Below, in pieces: positions 12,240-24,614 of a DNA stretch of 64,000 nt (the stretch's first letter is position 1; the number at the start of each line of letters is the position of its first letter). The position numbers were made by a program, and so were the translations under genes. The notes below the pieces were generated by a model. That model was given only the letters and a program-made list of their open reading frames with translations. It was not told where the DNA came from and ran no database searches. This DNA comes from Cladophialophora immunda (Eukaryota > Ascomycota > Eurotiomycetes > Chaetothyriales > Herpotrichiellaceae): positions 5,940,619 to 6,004,618 of the forward strand of contig NW_015622543.1 of NCBI RefSeq assembly GCF_000835495.1, read 5' to 3'.

Positions 12240-12842
12240 TGGCAAATGGAGTTCAAAGAAGTGGCAAAGTCGACGATGCAGCAGGCGGAACCTTGGACTT
12301 CATGGAGGTCGCCGCTGTGCGAGATATAGTCGAAAAGGATGGAACACTGGGAGCAACATTTCCTTGGGGGGCGCCTGCAATCCTGACTGAGGCGTATCAC
12401 TAATGATGCCGAGTCAATGGCTTCAAAGATTCATGGAGATGAACAGGACCAAGACAATATTACCAGCGCCGTGCCTCCCTTCTTATTAAACTGTGGCGCA
12501 TCCGCAATGTTTGCGTCGTTTGTAAGGTTTTCAGTGTTTGCAGCTAGGTTATCTAGCGCGGCACTTGCACGGTGGCACGCTTGACAACTCCGTACCAGCG
12601 AACGACTTGCTCCATTCCCGAATTATTCGGAAACCGCTACAACCCAGAAGCATGCAGATAGATATATTTCCTTTACATGCTCTTGAATGCGTGGGCTACG
12701 GAGTGTCTTAGTCGAGAACACTAGAATGATGTTTAGCCTGCAAGCTCAAGACGTCGAAAAGAATATTTCCTGCAAAAGGAGGTGAAATAGCCCACAGCAA
12801 AATATCCGCACAACCCTTTCAGATCCGGCATATCACAATATC
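12240..12842. promoter_or_regulatory. Shared divergent promoter region, MLH3 / MED5
   Basis: About 600 bp between the start codons of two divergently transcribed genes. No open frame of note. It should hold both core promoters. I see no recognisable operator. Confidence 0.5.
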
Positions 12843-15813
12843 ATGACGGTCTCCAGGTGGCTCGCTCTAGCTCGAAAATGTCTTCTTCATCGGATATCCG
12901 TGCAACAATTTGGAGACTTGCTGCGAAACCACGGTGGTAGAATCGATGGGAAACAATTATTCGGAGCCCTTGTTGAGTGCCGGGAATGTTTTTGCCAGCC
13001 AGGGGATCCTCTCATCTCGCTTTATATCGACTACCTGGCAATCACTGGGCTTATTACCATTTCTGATGGACTCATTATCCTCACGAAACGATGGAACGAC
13101 GCAAAATCCCCAACATCAGAAGCTGCTCTTGCATGCTACAATGACACACTTCAAGATTTGACCATGGTGATTGTTTCACCCAAATATACAGAGAATGCAT
13201 TCGAAACACGTCTAGCTCTACAAATATCATCAAGATGGCTATCTGCCTTGGCACGGCAGGCATCACAGGGAGATGCCGAATCATTGAGGCTGGAGCTCAA
13301 CGGCACCATCGAATTACTCGCGTTTCTCATGGCGTCTATTACGGCAACTGACGCAGGACTCGACGCTTTATCGCCGGCCGACAGTCAGGGACAAAAGATC
13401 AAGCATGGGTCTGTTAATGACTTGCGAACTTCGGTGAAGCAATCATTTGAGCTCTGCCTACCATTATATTCCATGCTCTCCTCTCAGCTCATGGAGCGGA
13501 TAAACACAGTCTTGAAACACATCAGCCTTCTTGATGAAGGCATCTCGCAAGCGGGCAATGCACCAGCCCCAGCGTCCGAGATTCAAGCGCTCCAATTCCA
13601 AGTCTCCATCGCAGATAGCCAAATAGTGGCTTCCAAAGCAGGCACTATGCTTTATCTTGAAGGCCTTCTCTTCACAGGATCTACGATCGACGACGGTGGG
13701 ATGGTACATTGGCTTTCTTCGCGTCACCAGAATGATTACCAGTCAATGTTCAACGACGTCTTTACGTCCTCGTTCTCGATATTGAAAGCCCAGAGCACCG
13801 TACCAGGTAGAGCTCTGTGCACGCAGCAGTGCCAAATCTTTATCCAGAACAAACTTCCGGCACTTCTGTCCATGATATCGGCTTCTTCATTCAATAGTTT
13901 TAGCACCGAACAAGCTATAACCGAAGCATGGCAGCAAGTGGTGTCACTGCTTTCCTCACAAGACCTTCTTCTGACCGGCGTCCGCCTTTTACATGTCTGT
14001 ACTTTACATCACTTGATCCCGGCACAAGTCGCTTCACAGCTCGTTGGAACCGAGGATATGCTGAAAGGATTGAGTAAGGGGTTGTTTGGGAAAGATGACC
14101 TGGTGGCTCAAGTCAACGCAAATCATATCAGAGGACCCAAACTTGTAGAGGAACTGATTCGCAGTGATGGAAGTGCGAGTTTTATCAGCCAAGCTATTGT
14201 TGAGGTCTGTGCTTCATTCACATGAGGAAGTCTGTCTGACAAAGTTTAGATCATGCATAGTTATTGCCAGAACAAGGAGACTCAGTATCTCAAAGATCTC
14301 GCCAATGCTATCCTACGGAGACCTGCTGCGATCAACTGCATTGCTCTATTCGTTCGTCCTGCCTCTTTCCTCGGTCCACTTTGTGGCCTTTTGGACGAGT
14401 GGCGGTGGGATGAAATACACGGTGAGTAATATCCCAATGAATCCATTTTTCGCTAATCGGGGGGAAGGGGAGGCTCAACCAGTATACGACGATTTTGGCG
14501 CAATCTTCCTCCTGATCCTTGTTACTAGGGGTCGTCTGGGGCTGTCGAACTCGAGCCTGGGTATACGCAAGAAGGATGGATTCTTAGCTCAATATCTGGA
14601 GCACGAGAACAATGAAGAAAGCCTGGAGAACCTCTCTGAAGAAAAGAAATCGCATCTGGGGAACTGGATCAATGCCCTTTATCTCGCCGAAGGCCTGAGC
14701 GACGAACTGTTTACTAACTGTAGCCCGCACGACTTCTACCTCCTGATTCCCACCCTCCTCCGACAATCGATGACGGCTCATCAGCAGGGAAAGTTAACTC
14801 ATGACTCTTTGCAAGCTGGCTTAGATTGTAAGCATCACCTTCTCCAGTGTGACTCCAGCTCATGGGATCTAGATCTTCTTGAGCCTTTCTTGCTACCTTC
14901 TTTGATACCTGCGATGAATTGGGTTGCAGAGGTCTTCCAGCACGAGCGCATGGTTGCTGGAAAGGTGTTGGAAGCTCTAATCAAACCGCCAGGATCACTA
15001 GAGTCTCGAGATATTCACCACACCATATTGACATTGTGTGCACCTCGGCTGAAGATTCACCTCAGGTCTGTCGGATCACAAGATACCAATGTCGACTCCA
15101 TTCTGAAGACCTTGGGCCAGTGTCCGGACTTTTCCTTCTTTTCGGAGCGAGAACGAGAGACTCATGGTACAGGCGTCATCAACATTCTCCACCATAGCCT
15201 GGTTACACTTATTACGTCAACGACCGCCTTGGACATTGGGGCGGCCGCGCCTGTGGGGGACATTCTTGCACTTGTGGGCCGCGCCGTTGAAGTTCGAGGC
15301 GCACACACAACCCTGCGGGCCATTGTTGGGGTGCTCGTGCAGCTGAGCGGCAACCACGTGTTTCTTTACGCTCTTGATGCACTCACCACCATCGTGTGTA
15401 TGGCTGGAACCAGTCTCCGTGACGCCCTGCGCTTACAATACAACGACCTAGGTAGTCTCTTGAAGAGTGGTGAGACCTTGACTGCTGAAGGGGTGGTTCG
15501 TTTACATCGGCAAGTCGAAACGTACACAAACCTTCTTGCCGTGCCGGAGATTGGGTTGGACTCGTTCAACTTTGCCCAGCAACTCACAAATATGGACACG
15601 GCGAATCCAAACCTTGATGCCGCTACTGCTGTCTCGGGTGGAATGGACATACAGACAGAACAGGGGCAAACCGACGGAATCGACCAAGTGCTTGACGAAG
15701 TCGCTGCCATGGGAAATTTGGACTCCAACGACGCAGACATGAGCTTTGATGCTCTTTATGACCTCCAGGGGAACGACATGGATCTCAATGACTTGGATTT
15801 GGATATGTTCTGA
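12843..15813 (+). CDS. MED5: Mediator of RNA polymerase II transcription subunit 5
   Basis: Mediator tail subunit (Nut1 in yeast) acting in the nucleus. Three exons (12843-14204, 14250-14421, 14468-15813) give 959 aa, the usual length for filamentous fungi. Both introns are 45-46 nt with clear branch sites (CTGAC, GCTAATC). Splicing yields the family signature around ETQYLKDLANAILRRP and LCGLLDEWRWDEIHGE, and removes an early stop that an unspliced reading would meet. The protein is largely helical and ends in the acidic tail DMDLNDLDLDMF, typical of fungal MED5. The 3' end converges with the Zn2Cys6 gene that follows. Confidence 0.9.
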
Positions 15814-16019
15814 ACGATCTTGGGTTCCAAACGGATGGAGGTTCGGCTCCTGTCTCCTTGATACGGCTCAATGTTGTATCAGCGTCTTGAAGATTCAGTT
15901 GGAAACGGATGTGTCGTAAAGGGTACATGTGGGGAGATATGTGTATTAACTAATCCAATTATTACACAGTGTGTGGTCTGTCTACAGTACGGACCTTTCG
16001 TTCCTAGTAACGTCCATTT

Positions 16020-17790
16020 TCATCTTACGCTAAACTCCGCCCGAATGCGCTGTAGAGCTAGAAACATAGCTTCTCGCTGTCCCGGCCCGAGGTATTTCAA
16101 AGTAATCAGATGAGACAAGGGTGCCTGCACCTGCAACGTGCTGGGAATATCGATACCGCGCTGCTCAGTCGACGCCCCATCGCCGACCACAGCAGTCGGG
16201 GTGTTCCGCAACCGACCGTTTTTGTCGACGTCTCCAAAAGCATATGCCAATGTCCCAAGAAAGTCCTTGACTATCTCGTGAATTACTGCGGTGTGTGTAA
16301 TGACCAATTCATCGGTACCATCCGTCGAATCCCCATTTCCGTAGCGTGGATGGTTGCGCCCAAGACTTGCGATAGCATCGAGTAGAGCAGCATGCAGACA
16401 TATCTTTGCGACAAAATACCGGTTCCAATGGAAGAAAGCCTCCCAAGATTCAAAGCAGTGCAGCCTGAAGAGCGTTCCCGACGTCCACGGCGTGCGAGGA
16501 AGATATCGGTGTGGTGTGTCCACCAACACCTTCCGAGGAAGCCAATCGAGAATATCGCACCATCCGCTGATTTTGTCTTCCAGCCTAGCTGCAGCTCGCA
16601 GGTAGGAGTCCATGGTCTGGAATCTATCCACAGAAGCATGCTGGGGCATCAGAAGGAAATTCCTGATTCGGGCTCGCAGCTTAGTGACACCGTGGAAAAA
16701 ACTTCGCAGTCTCAAAGATGCCGTCGGGACCGCAGATGTGGCCTTTGGTATTTGTGATTCGAGCATAAGATATTCTGGTGATGGCTCCTCGCTGGCGAAC
16801 AGAGGCCTCCAGTGCTGAAACAAGTCAGCACTCAGCATCCCCAAGTTCTTGCCTGGTGCCCATACCATGGCGGAGAGAAGTGTGTGATAAAGGTGACGAC
16901 CGGCGGGGCGGGTAAACTGCTCTTCGCCGCGTAATCGTAGAAGCATGAGAGTACCGTCGACGTGTGTCTGGTGTGCTGAGCCTCCGTGTGGTCCATTGAC
17001 ACTGGCTAAAAGCTGGAGAATTGTCAGATCGGGGCGTAGACGGCCTGTATCAAGCCACTTTACCTCTCTGATCCCAAGCAGCCAAACTGCAACAAGAGTC
17101 TCGTCCTTCAGACATTGTTCAGGATCTGCCAATGCGGCAGTCACCCTCGATACAGCTCGCGCATATTCGGATTCGATGATGGCGTGCATGTCGACGGTGG
17201 GTGATCGGTTGGCTAAGTTGATTGCCGCAACCGATCGCATGGCGGCATAGAGATAAGAGTCTCGCCCCGAGCTGGAAAGTATTTCGGGCAGGAAGTTGAA
17301 TGCATGATTCCCATATAGCACGCGAGAGTTCGCGTCGAGTTGTGTGAGGGAGTAGCAAACGGCGTTCTCGGTCAGATCGCCAGACGGACTATTCACTAGG
17401 CGGAGCCTCTGGGTTGCACGTGAGGTCGAGTGAAGAATCGAGTCGCTATTGGCAGAATCACTGTCATCGCCCTCGGTCGACGTCGAGCGGGCACGAAACA
17501 GCGCTGCTTGAGGAAGGTTCTCGGATGAAGACGATCTTGGGGTCGGGCTGTCGCCTTGGTTCGAAACAAAGATGGCCGTTCGAATAAAGCCGTAGCCTGG
17601 TTCTCGATATCCCGGACAGGGCTTCTTGAGCCTCGCACAATTGCGGCATCCGGGGCGGCCTTCGTCACACTAAAGTCATCATCAGTCAGCACAAGAAACG
17701 TTTCCAGAACCCCAGCGCGGCGTGGCCGACCTTGACTCTCCGTTTACGACACAGAAAGCACCCCGTGCTCGGACGACCGATGTTTCCCAT
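16020..17790 (-). CDS. Zn2Cys6 transcription factor, Fungal_trans_2-like
   Basis: Nuclear regulator. Exon 1 (17790-17731) encodes 20 residues. An intron of 61 nt (17670-17730) interrupts the zinc cluster. Exon 2 (17669-16020) completes it: GCFLCRKRRVK/CDEGRPGCRNCARLKKPC. Total 569 aa. A Ser-rich linker follows, then a helical region resembling the Fungal_trans_2 (DUF3468) middle homology domain (SYLYAAMRSVAAINLANRS, LLRLRGEEQFTRPAGRHLY). An intron splitting the zinc cluster is common in this family. The gene converges on MED5 about 200 bp away. Target genes are unknown. Confidence 0.88.
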
Positions 17791-20660
17791 CCGGTTTGGC
17801 GGGTTGCCCGTGAATTTGAAGAGGATGCTTTGGGTATGTGGACTCCGAGATAGGATTTACGATGCGAGATGCATGTCCCACTACCAGGTAGGTGACTGCT
17901 ATGACAGGTTCGAGGAGTCCGTTGATTGTATCTTTTTTGTCTCGAGCGACTGCTCTTTCGCGGTGTCCCTGGGATATTTAACTTGACCGCCCTTCGGTGG
18001 ATTGTTGACTCGAAATCCCGTGAACCCAGATAAGTCGTGAGCGTGCCAAACCGGTTCTCAGTCAGGGGTGCGGATGCCTGGAATGTTGCGTCGCATCTTC
18101 TCCGTGGGCCAGGCTGTGAGTTGGGGGCGCAAGCAGGCGAGTGTGTCAGGAATCTCGTAACCACGACTCTGTCCCTAAGCCTTGGGCGCTTCGAAATTCA
18201 AGATGGAGAATTTTCTCCAGGATTGGAGAGCCTCGTCGCATGCCCTGCAGACGTGATAACGGCTCAGCTGCACGTCGCATGGCTAGCCAGACGGGGTTAG
18301 CAAAAACTGGAGAGGGCTGAAGCCAGGGCCAATACCCGTTGCGTCGTTCCTGAAAAGTGCTGGGCTGCCACGTGTGAGCGAGGATCTTTTTGACCCTGTT
18401 CGACGCGAGAGGATGCCGGGGGGTTGTGATGGTGAGAAAACGCTTACTACGCACACGGCACGAAAGACGTCGCAGCACCAGCACCAGCACCAGCACCGCC
18501 AGCACCAACCACCACCACGACCTGAGCACGCAAGCTGACAGAATGCGACGACAAGGGGAAGGGCAAGCGAACCTGTCACCATCTGTGCCGGATTTTCTCG
18601 CTTCAACTGAATGCCCCAAAACGGCAGCAAGGTGGCCTGTGCTTTGCCCCGCCCGCCTCCCCCCAACTGCCTCTTTGCCTTGATTGCATGGATTCCAGGT
18701 GCCGTATTGGGACCATCTCTCCCCCCTCAAACCAATTAATGCAGATCGAGTCAGTGTCTCTTGTCGCTCTCTCTTCTCCCGATCGCCCCGCAATTTAGCC
18801 CAGGTTCCGGAGACGCTTGGGCGCTCTTCACGCATGCCTCTGCCACTGGATCGCCACTGTGTTGTTGCTGTTTTTGGCCCTCTGGTACCGCTTATCCTTA
18901 CCGCCTTGGTGAGGATGACCCCCATGGGTTTCGGCTCAGCTGGACCACAGCCGACTCTCAGAACCTTCTCTTCTTGAACTTGGTGGCATGATAATTTTCC
19001 TCCTCCTCTCAGACCTGATGTTGCTTTGTGACGTACATGAAGAGGAAAAATTTCTGTCTCAGCCCAGCTAGAGCAGCCACTGAATAATCTGGCTCCTGGC
19101 TTCTGGTTTCAACTTCGGGAAGGTGGCATTGCCTTGCGCTCAACACAGCCTCGATGCCGTAGAGTCTCATGCACCAGAGTGACATTCATTCTTGTCGATT
19201 CGGCCGTTAATTTGCTGGGCGATGGAGAAATGTATCACCAGCTGGCCTTCTGGGTTTGGCGAGACATAGAATCGCTTGACTTCGGGTCAGTCTTCTTTGA
19301 GAGACTGGACAGTCCTCCCCCTTCATCCACCTAGGCCGCAGATTCTGCACCTCGCTTCATCAGCCTCAATGCGAAGAACTTTTGCGACAGTCCTGGAGTC
19401 AGCGGAGCTTCAGTCTATCATTCTGCTTACGACAGGATGATTTTCTTCTTTCAAGCAAATCCAAGCGTCGTCGAGGAAGGGGCTATGGGGAGACACAAAC
19501 TAGCCAACACGGCAGTTGTGAGACTTCACGTATAGCACCTGGACCTGTACGTCTGATACACCGCTAATGCCCCCGATTAACCCCATCTCAACATCCGCTT
19601 TCTCTCAGAATGTGTTATTTTCGTCAGCTACTCCTACGCAGCACGCACAAGCCGTTGTCGAGGACCGAAACTGTCTTGTGTGAAGACCATTGCCACCCCA
19701 TGAGTCTGCCGGGCTTGTCCAGTTTCAACGTTTCAATGCCACAATTGCTCCCCTGAGCCAGCATATCCAGGTGGCGCATATTCGGGACGGGGGTTCTTGG
19801 GTGGTGAGTACGCTCGTTGTCACTAACGTGATGGAAATAGCCTCTTCGTCCACCGGCTACGATGTATCCGCGGAAGAACGACATCACGAATTTTACGTCC
19901 TTGAGAACTGGCTTATCAGATAACTTATGTCTTAACAACATTCTTGTCAATGGACAACTTGACATTGCGCCTCAGAAGCGACCAAGTCTCCATCCAGACA
20001 TTCCAGCTTCGGCAACAATTATCTTTTTCGGTCACACCTTGCCATACGGCATGCTAGGTTCAGGTAATGTCATCAACAATTGCTCAGTCCGCGTTGACAA
20101 CAACCGAGCCGAACGAAATGAGCACCTATTTTATCTCCGAGTTTATTTCTGGTCCATGACATCGTGCCTCAGCTCCCTAGCGTCCTGCGGTGGGTTCATC
20201 GCACGACGCTACATGGTAAACGAAGATAAGGAGGATTCATTCTCCTTAACGATCCACTACATGACCAAATACCAAGTTCGGTAAGATTCTCTTTCTTCTC
20301 AGCCTTGATTAGCTTATCAGATTAACGGGTGGTCTGGATAGTTTGCTAGCCGTTTGCGTGAGACCATTGTGCTGGGCTATGACGATTATGATTGACTGTT
20401 ACTGTGGTGATTTGCAAGCTACAGTACTTTAATAGGGGTGCCATCTGAGCAGCCACCCATGTCAATCCCGTGGGGAGCAGAGAGTGTATTGCCCTGCTTG
20501 TACTACGCCCAAAGGTGTTACGAGCGGCAGGTCGCCTCGGCAACGAGGAATCACAGCCGTTCCCCCCGAGGCTTTCTCGAAACGAGAACGACACCTAATG
20601 TGATCATTACTTCAAGCTATGGAGTTATATGGTCCCAACAGAGCCTCTATGCTTCAAGGA
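17791..20660. other. Long intergenic region, no supported gene
   Basis: 2.9 kb with no recognisable gene. Frames of 259 codons (minus, 18146-18925) and 140 codons (plus, 19862-20284) have no domain. The first owes part of its length to a trinucleotide-like repeat. A small lineage-specific gene cannot be excluded. Confidence 0.5.
18472..18506. repeat. CAGCAC short tandem repeat
   Basis: Imperfect array of the hexamer CAGCAC followed by a CCACCA stretch, in intergenic DNA upstream of the Zn2Cys6 gene at 16-17.8 kb. A low-complexity expansion. Confidence 0.75.
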
Positions 20661-21128
20661 CTACTTGTTCTCTTTCCTTGCTGCCAAGTTACCCCCAGCG
20701 CGCTCTAGCAATCCTCGTGCCTTGTCCACCTTTTTGCTGTCGAGAAACTCAAGAATATACTGAATTTTGTCGCCGGCTTGATTGAAGGTGAAGACGAAGA
20801 TGTATTCTCCGTCGTAGCTCCAGTCAACCGTTAAGTCCTCATCCTTTCCTTCCTCGCGAAACGTCGTCTTACTCGTTGCCCAGATGGTGACAAGATTGCC
20901 TCCCTCAAATATCTCCTTGGGAGTGACAGGGATTGCTGAAATCTTTTCCTTCAGTGACAAAAGGTGCGCCGCGAATTGTTCGTTTGACATACTCGGCTTC
21001 ATGTTCAATGTTGCAGGAGCGATAGTGTGGACGCAGTCGGGCGTCCTTAGAGCAAGATTAGACTCGAGATCGAGATCCTTGAATGTGTCCAGAAAGGCAA
21101 TTGCTGTGCGGCGTTGAATGGATGCCAT
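20661..21128 (-). CDS. SnoaL/NTF2-like small protein (putative isomerase or cyclase)
   Basis: 155 aa in one exon with an ATG at 21128. The motif ALRTPDCVHTIAPATL near the N terminus and a C-terminal LEFLDSKKV strand resemble the SnoaL-like fungal proteins of about 150 residues found in meroterpenoid and polyketide clusters (the AusH/Trt14 type), which adopt an NTF2-like cone fold. Some of these isomerise or cyclise a polyketide-derived substrate, and others have no known reaction. It lies about 400 bp from a metallo-beta-lactamase gene on the same strand and near an FAD oxidase, suggesting a small metabolic cassette. The substrate is unknown. Confidence 0.7.
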   Translation of the reverse strand: MASIQRRTAIAFLDTFKDLDLESNLALRTPDCVHTIAPATLNMKPSMSNEQFAAHLLSLKEKISAIPVTPKEIFEGGNLVTIWATSKTTFREEGKDEDLTVDWSYDGEYIFVFTFNQAGDKIQYILEFLDSKKVDKARGLLERAGGNLAARKENK

Positions 21129-21519
21129 CTTGATTGAGATGATTCAAACTAATGGTAGTGACTGCCTGGGCACTGAGTCCTCAACTTAGACAGACCTGTG
21201 TCGATATATCGTTCGGTAAGTCCGCTTTCGACCTAACTCCGGTGAGCACATCCGACTGTCAAGAGCATTAAACAATGGTGGAACCTAGCCCCCAGAGGCC
21301 TTCGTCTCATCATGGCAGGCTATCATTGGTCTTGTCATGAAATCTAGCTAATAGTGCAGTTTGGATTCTTGGAAGAATACCAAGGTGTGTTTGGAAAGCG
21401 AGGAAGTAAATTTGAAGGTCGTCAAAAATCGTGGTTCTTGAAATGCCTTCGTTCTCATCACTCAGAACGATAGTGCATGGAATGATGCTTGAGGACCCAG
21501 AGACGTGCTGCTCGTGATG

Positions 21520-22627
21520 CTACAGCACGAACTGTGTGCCAACGGTCGACGGGGCTAGCCTTCCGGGCATTACCCTTTCTATCTCGTACTTCGCCCTCCA
21601 ACCCGAGCAATGTCCTGGCATCAAGACGCGAGGGTGGAAGGCCTTCAAGTCTGCAACGGTGTCCTGCACATACGCTTCATTTGGTCCCACAAGATGGTAT
21701 CCGCCGACCACTGCAAGCAAGGGAACAGTTCCGCCGGCCAGCTGCAAAGCATTCTTGACCACATTCACCACGCCTGCGTGGCTACATCCGGTGAAAACTA
21801 CGATGCCTTTCCCTAAAACCATTTTAGTGTCGGTTTTGAAAACAATGTGGACTTCTTACCTTTCACATTACACATGAGGAATCTTTCATCCAAGATTAAC
21901 TCGTCACTTTCCCAGCTGCCGCTCTCGGGGTTGAATCTCATCCCACGCTGGAAGCCTTTTTCATACGGGGTAACCCGAGGAATTTCTCCCGAGACAAGGA
22001 ACATATCCTCGAGTATCGTGTGCGCTTGGTCATTTTTCTCTATTTTGGCCCCAGCAGACTCGATCTCTTCAAACGTGGGATCTCTCTCCAATGAGACTGG
22101 ACCGGCCGGGCCCAAAAAGCCTCGATATGTCGGTCGATGCGGATGAAGATCAACTAGAATGCCTCTACTCCCTTTTGCCTCATTTATCATGGAAATTGCT
22201 TTCAACATGCCTCCGGAATGATCACGGTGCCAATGGGACAAATGAATCCTTTCGATCGAGCTGAGATCTGCTCTCAAGCGCTTTGCATTGAGTTCCCAGA
22301 TTTGTTCTTCCGGGGCAGTATCGAAAAGGACAGTATGGCGCTTGTCCCCTTTGATGGCTGTCTGAGATATCATCAGCTTCAAATTACGAAGAAAGCTCTG
22401 CTTACAATCATCAGCGACAAGCCATGAGCACCGCAGCAGACATTGTCGAGGCGAATCTCGAATCTCGAGCCGCCTCTGGTTCCATCCTGAAGGGGAGCCC
22501 TTGAAGCGACATCCGCCAATTGTCCGGAGACCTTTAGATCCGGGTGCTGGTATGAGGATATAGGATCAACTTCGTTATCGACGATGACTAAGATTTCCAG
22601 CGAGTCGATTTCAACGAGTGAAGTCAT
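21520..22627 (-). CDS. Metallo-beta-lactamase-fold hydrolase, DHPS-like
   Basis: Three exons (22627-22406, 22361-21860, 21812-21520) give 338 aa. The introns are 44 and 47 nt. The zinc site HxHxDH is present as LSHWHRDHSGG (residues 117-122), and a later GCSHAGVVN holds the next ligand. HLVG and PGHCSG segments lie near the end. This pattern fits the subgroup annotated as 7,8-dihydropterin methyl-ribofuranosyl-aminobenzene-phosphate synthase-like, whose fungal members hydrolyse varied esters, lactones or lactams. The ATG at 22627 is the first in frame. It is divergent from the FAD oxidase across 440 bp, which suggests a shared promoter. The substrate cannot be inferred. Confidence 0.85.
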
Positions 22628-23067
22628 GATTAGGGCACCATAGAACTCTCAGAAGATCCAAATACGATAATAGACTGAAGATGCAACTTGTTCCGGGTTG
22701 TCCGAAGCCACCCTTCGATTTCGGCGAGCATGACGCTGCTGCTTGGCAAGAGCCAAGCGCGCCGATCCTCTACCGCACGGATTCGTGATTCGCACCTAGT
22801 GTTGACTGGGCCTGAGAGGCATCCCGCCAAGTCGTAAGACAATTGAGCGTATTCGCGTGTAGCCTGTTCAGGCAGCCTGTGGCCTGTGGCGTCCGTGTCA
22901 CAAACATCGAGAGGTGGACAATTTCAACTCAGATTCGTTCGGTGAGGATTCAGGCGCCCTGTCCTTTTCAGCCTGAGCATTGGGACTTGCCGGGAGCGAT
23001 GATAAAGTCCAACGAGTGATAAGCAGAATTTGTCTTCTTGAACAAGCATTTTCCATCAAGTACAAAA
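22628..23067. promoter_or_regulatory. Divergent promoter, metallo-hydrolase / FAD oxidase
   Basis: 440 bp between two divergent start codons with no convincing open frame. Probably carries both promoters, allowing joint regulation. No binding site was identified. Confidence 0.45.
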
Positions 23068-24614
23068 ATGGCAGAGACACAACTCGCCAGCCTTCTAGCC
23101 TTGCTGTCACCCTCCGATATCGTGACGCCAGCGTCGTCGGATTATAAAGAGCAATCAAGAACATGGGCTGTTCAGGCCGACAAACATCCTCTAGCTGTGA
23201 TCACACCTAAAACCGTGGAAACGTTAAGCAGAATTGTTTCACACGCTAATACCACTGACCTCGACATTGGGATTCGTTGCACTGGAATTGGAAATGCGAC
23301 CAGTAAAGACGTACTGATTTCACTATCAGCCTTCAAGCTATTCGCGTTCGATCAGGATGAGGAGACCATCACATTCGGATCGGGGCACTGCTGGGGAGAA
23401 ATTGACCAAAAGATGGAAGAAAGCGCCCCGGGATATGCTGCAGTCAGTGCTAGATGCACCTATGTTGGAGTTGGTGGATCAATCCTTCATGGTGGACAGA
23501 GTTGGCTGAGCTCGGAATATGGCCTTGCCTGCGACCCAAAAAATCTGCTTGATGTCCAGGTAGTTAAAATGGATGGTAGCATTGTTTGGGCGAGTGAGGA
23601 ACCGGATCTTCTCTGGGCCCTTCGCGGTGGGGGTGGAGGGTTTGGAGTCGCTACCGCTTTCAAGATGCGAGTTTACAAGTATCCATCTTCGATATTCTGC
23701 GGACAGATCATCTACCCTCCGACAGCACTGAAGGATATTGCACGAGAAACTGCCGCCTTTGCTTCACGTTGTAGTGATGCGAAGATGGCTCTGCATTTGT
23801 ATTGCCTCGACATGACAGCAGGTACATATGCGGGCAAGGAACCCAAACCTGGACTGGCAATTTTCGCATATGATGCCAACGGGCCAGAACATGGCCGGAG
23901 TGCAGACGGTTTCAAATGGGCCTTGGATATCCCCGGAGCTGTTGATCTCACCAAGACTTTGACCTTCCGAGAGGTGAACCGTCAATTTGGTAGGCGCCCT
24001 TCTTCCTCCCGTGACACTTCTAACCTGTGATAGATGCGTCCAAAGCCCCATTTGGGAAGATCAATACCTGGGCAGCTGGTGTTACAGTTCCTACCGTCGA
24101 TGAAAGCTTGATAATTCAAGCTTGGAATTGGTATTTGGCTCTTCTGGAGAAGGATCCGAGACTGGTTATGGGGACTTATGTGCTCATGGAAGTAATGCAG
24201 AAGGTGAGAACTTCTAGATGCTGCTGTTCTATGTGCTGATTTCTCGAGGCTGTTTATCAATCCCTTGGATTTCCCAGCCTAGTTTCCGCCTGGCCTCATA
24301 CAAGAAACCAACACAATCTTCAGTTAGGGACAGGGGTTGTACCGGGCTATCCTGACAGTGATGCTTTGGCATATAGAGCGATGGCAGAGGGGCCATTTGA
24401 GATACGTCCGGGTCACACAGGAGCCGACTACTTCCCTAATTTCCTGGAAGATTTCGTCGACCCAAAGAAGGTACAGGCTAAAGTATCGAGGCCGGTCTGT
24501 GAAGGCTTCTGCTAACGTCTTCAGGTCTTTGGGGTAAACTTTGATAAGCTGGTCGAGATTAAGAAGAAATACGATCCCGAGAATAAGCTAGGCGGACCAT
24601 TTACTCGGGGCTAA
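23068..24614 (+). CDS. FAD-linked oxidoreductase of the berberine-bridge (BBE) family
   Basis: Four exons (23068-23989, 24034-24203, 24249-24470, 24525-24614) give 467 aa. An N-terminal PCMH-type FAD domain (VITPKTVETLSRIV, VGVGGSILHGG, LRGGGGGFGVAT) is followed by the substrate domain and the BBE C terminus (KKYDPENKLGGP). In many relatives a His in a GGGH motif binds FAD covalently. Here the segment reads RCTGIGNATS with no His, whereas a Cys aligned with the second attachment site is kept (ARCTYVGVGG). No clear signal peptide, so probably intracellular, unlike many secreted relatives. Members oxidise carbohydrates, alkaloids or polyketide intermediates. The specific substrate is unknown. 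Confidence 0.87.

Noticed and set aside
18146..18925. 259-codon open frame on the minus strand with a Leu/Val-rich stretch
   Set aside because: The hydrophobic stretch comes from reading the CAGCAC repeat on the opposite strand. No family similarity.
19862..20284. 140-codon open frame on the plus strand
   Set aside because: No domain, no supporting splice structure and no neighbour context. Kept only as a possibility inside the intergenic entry.
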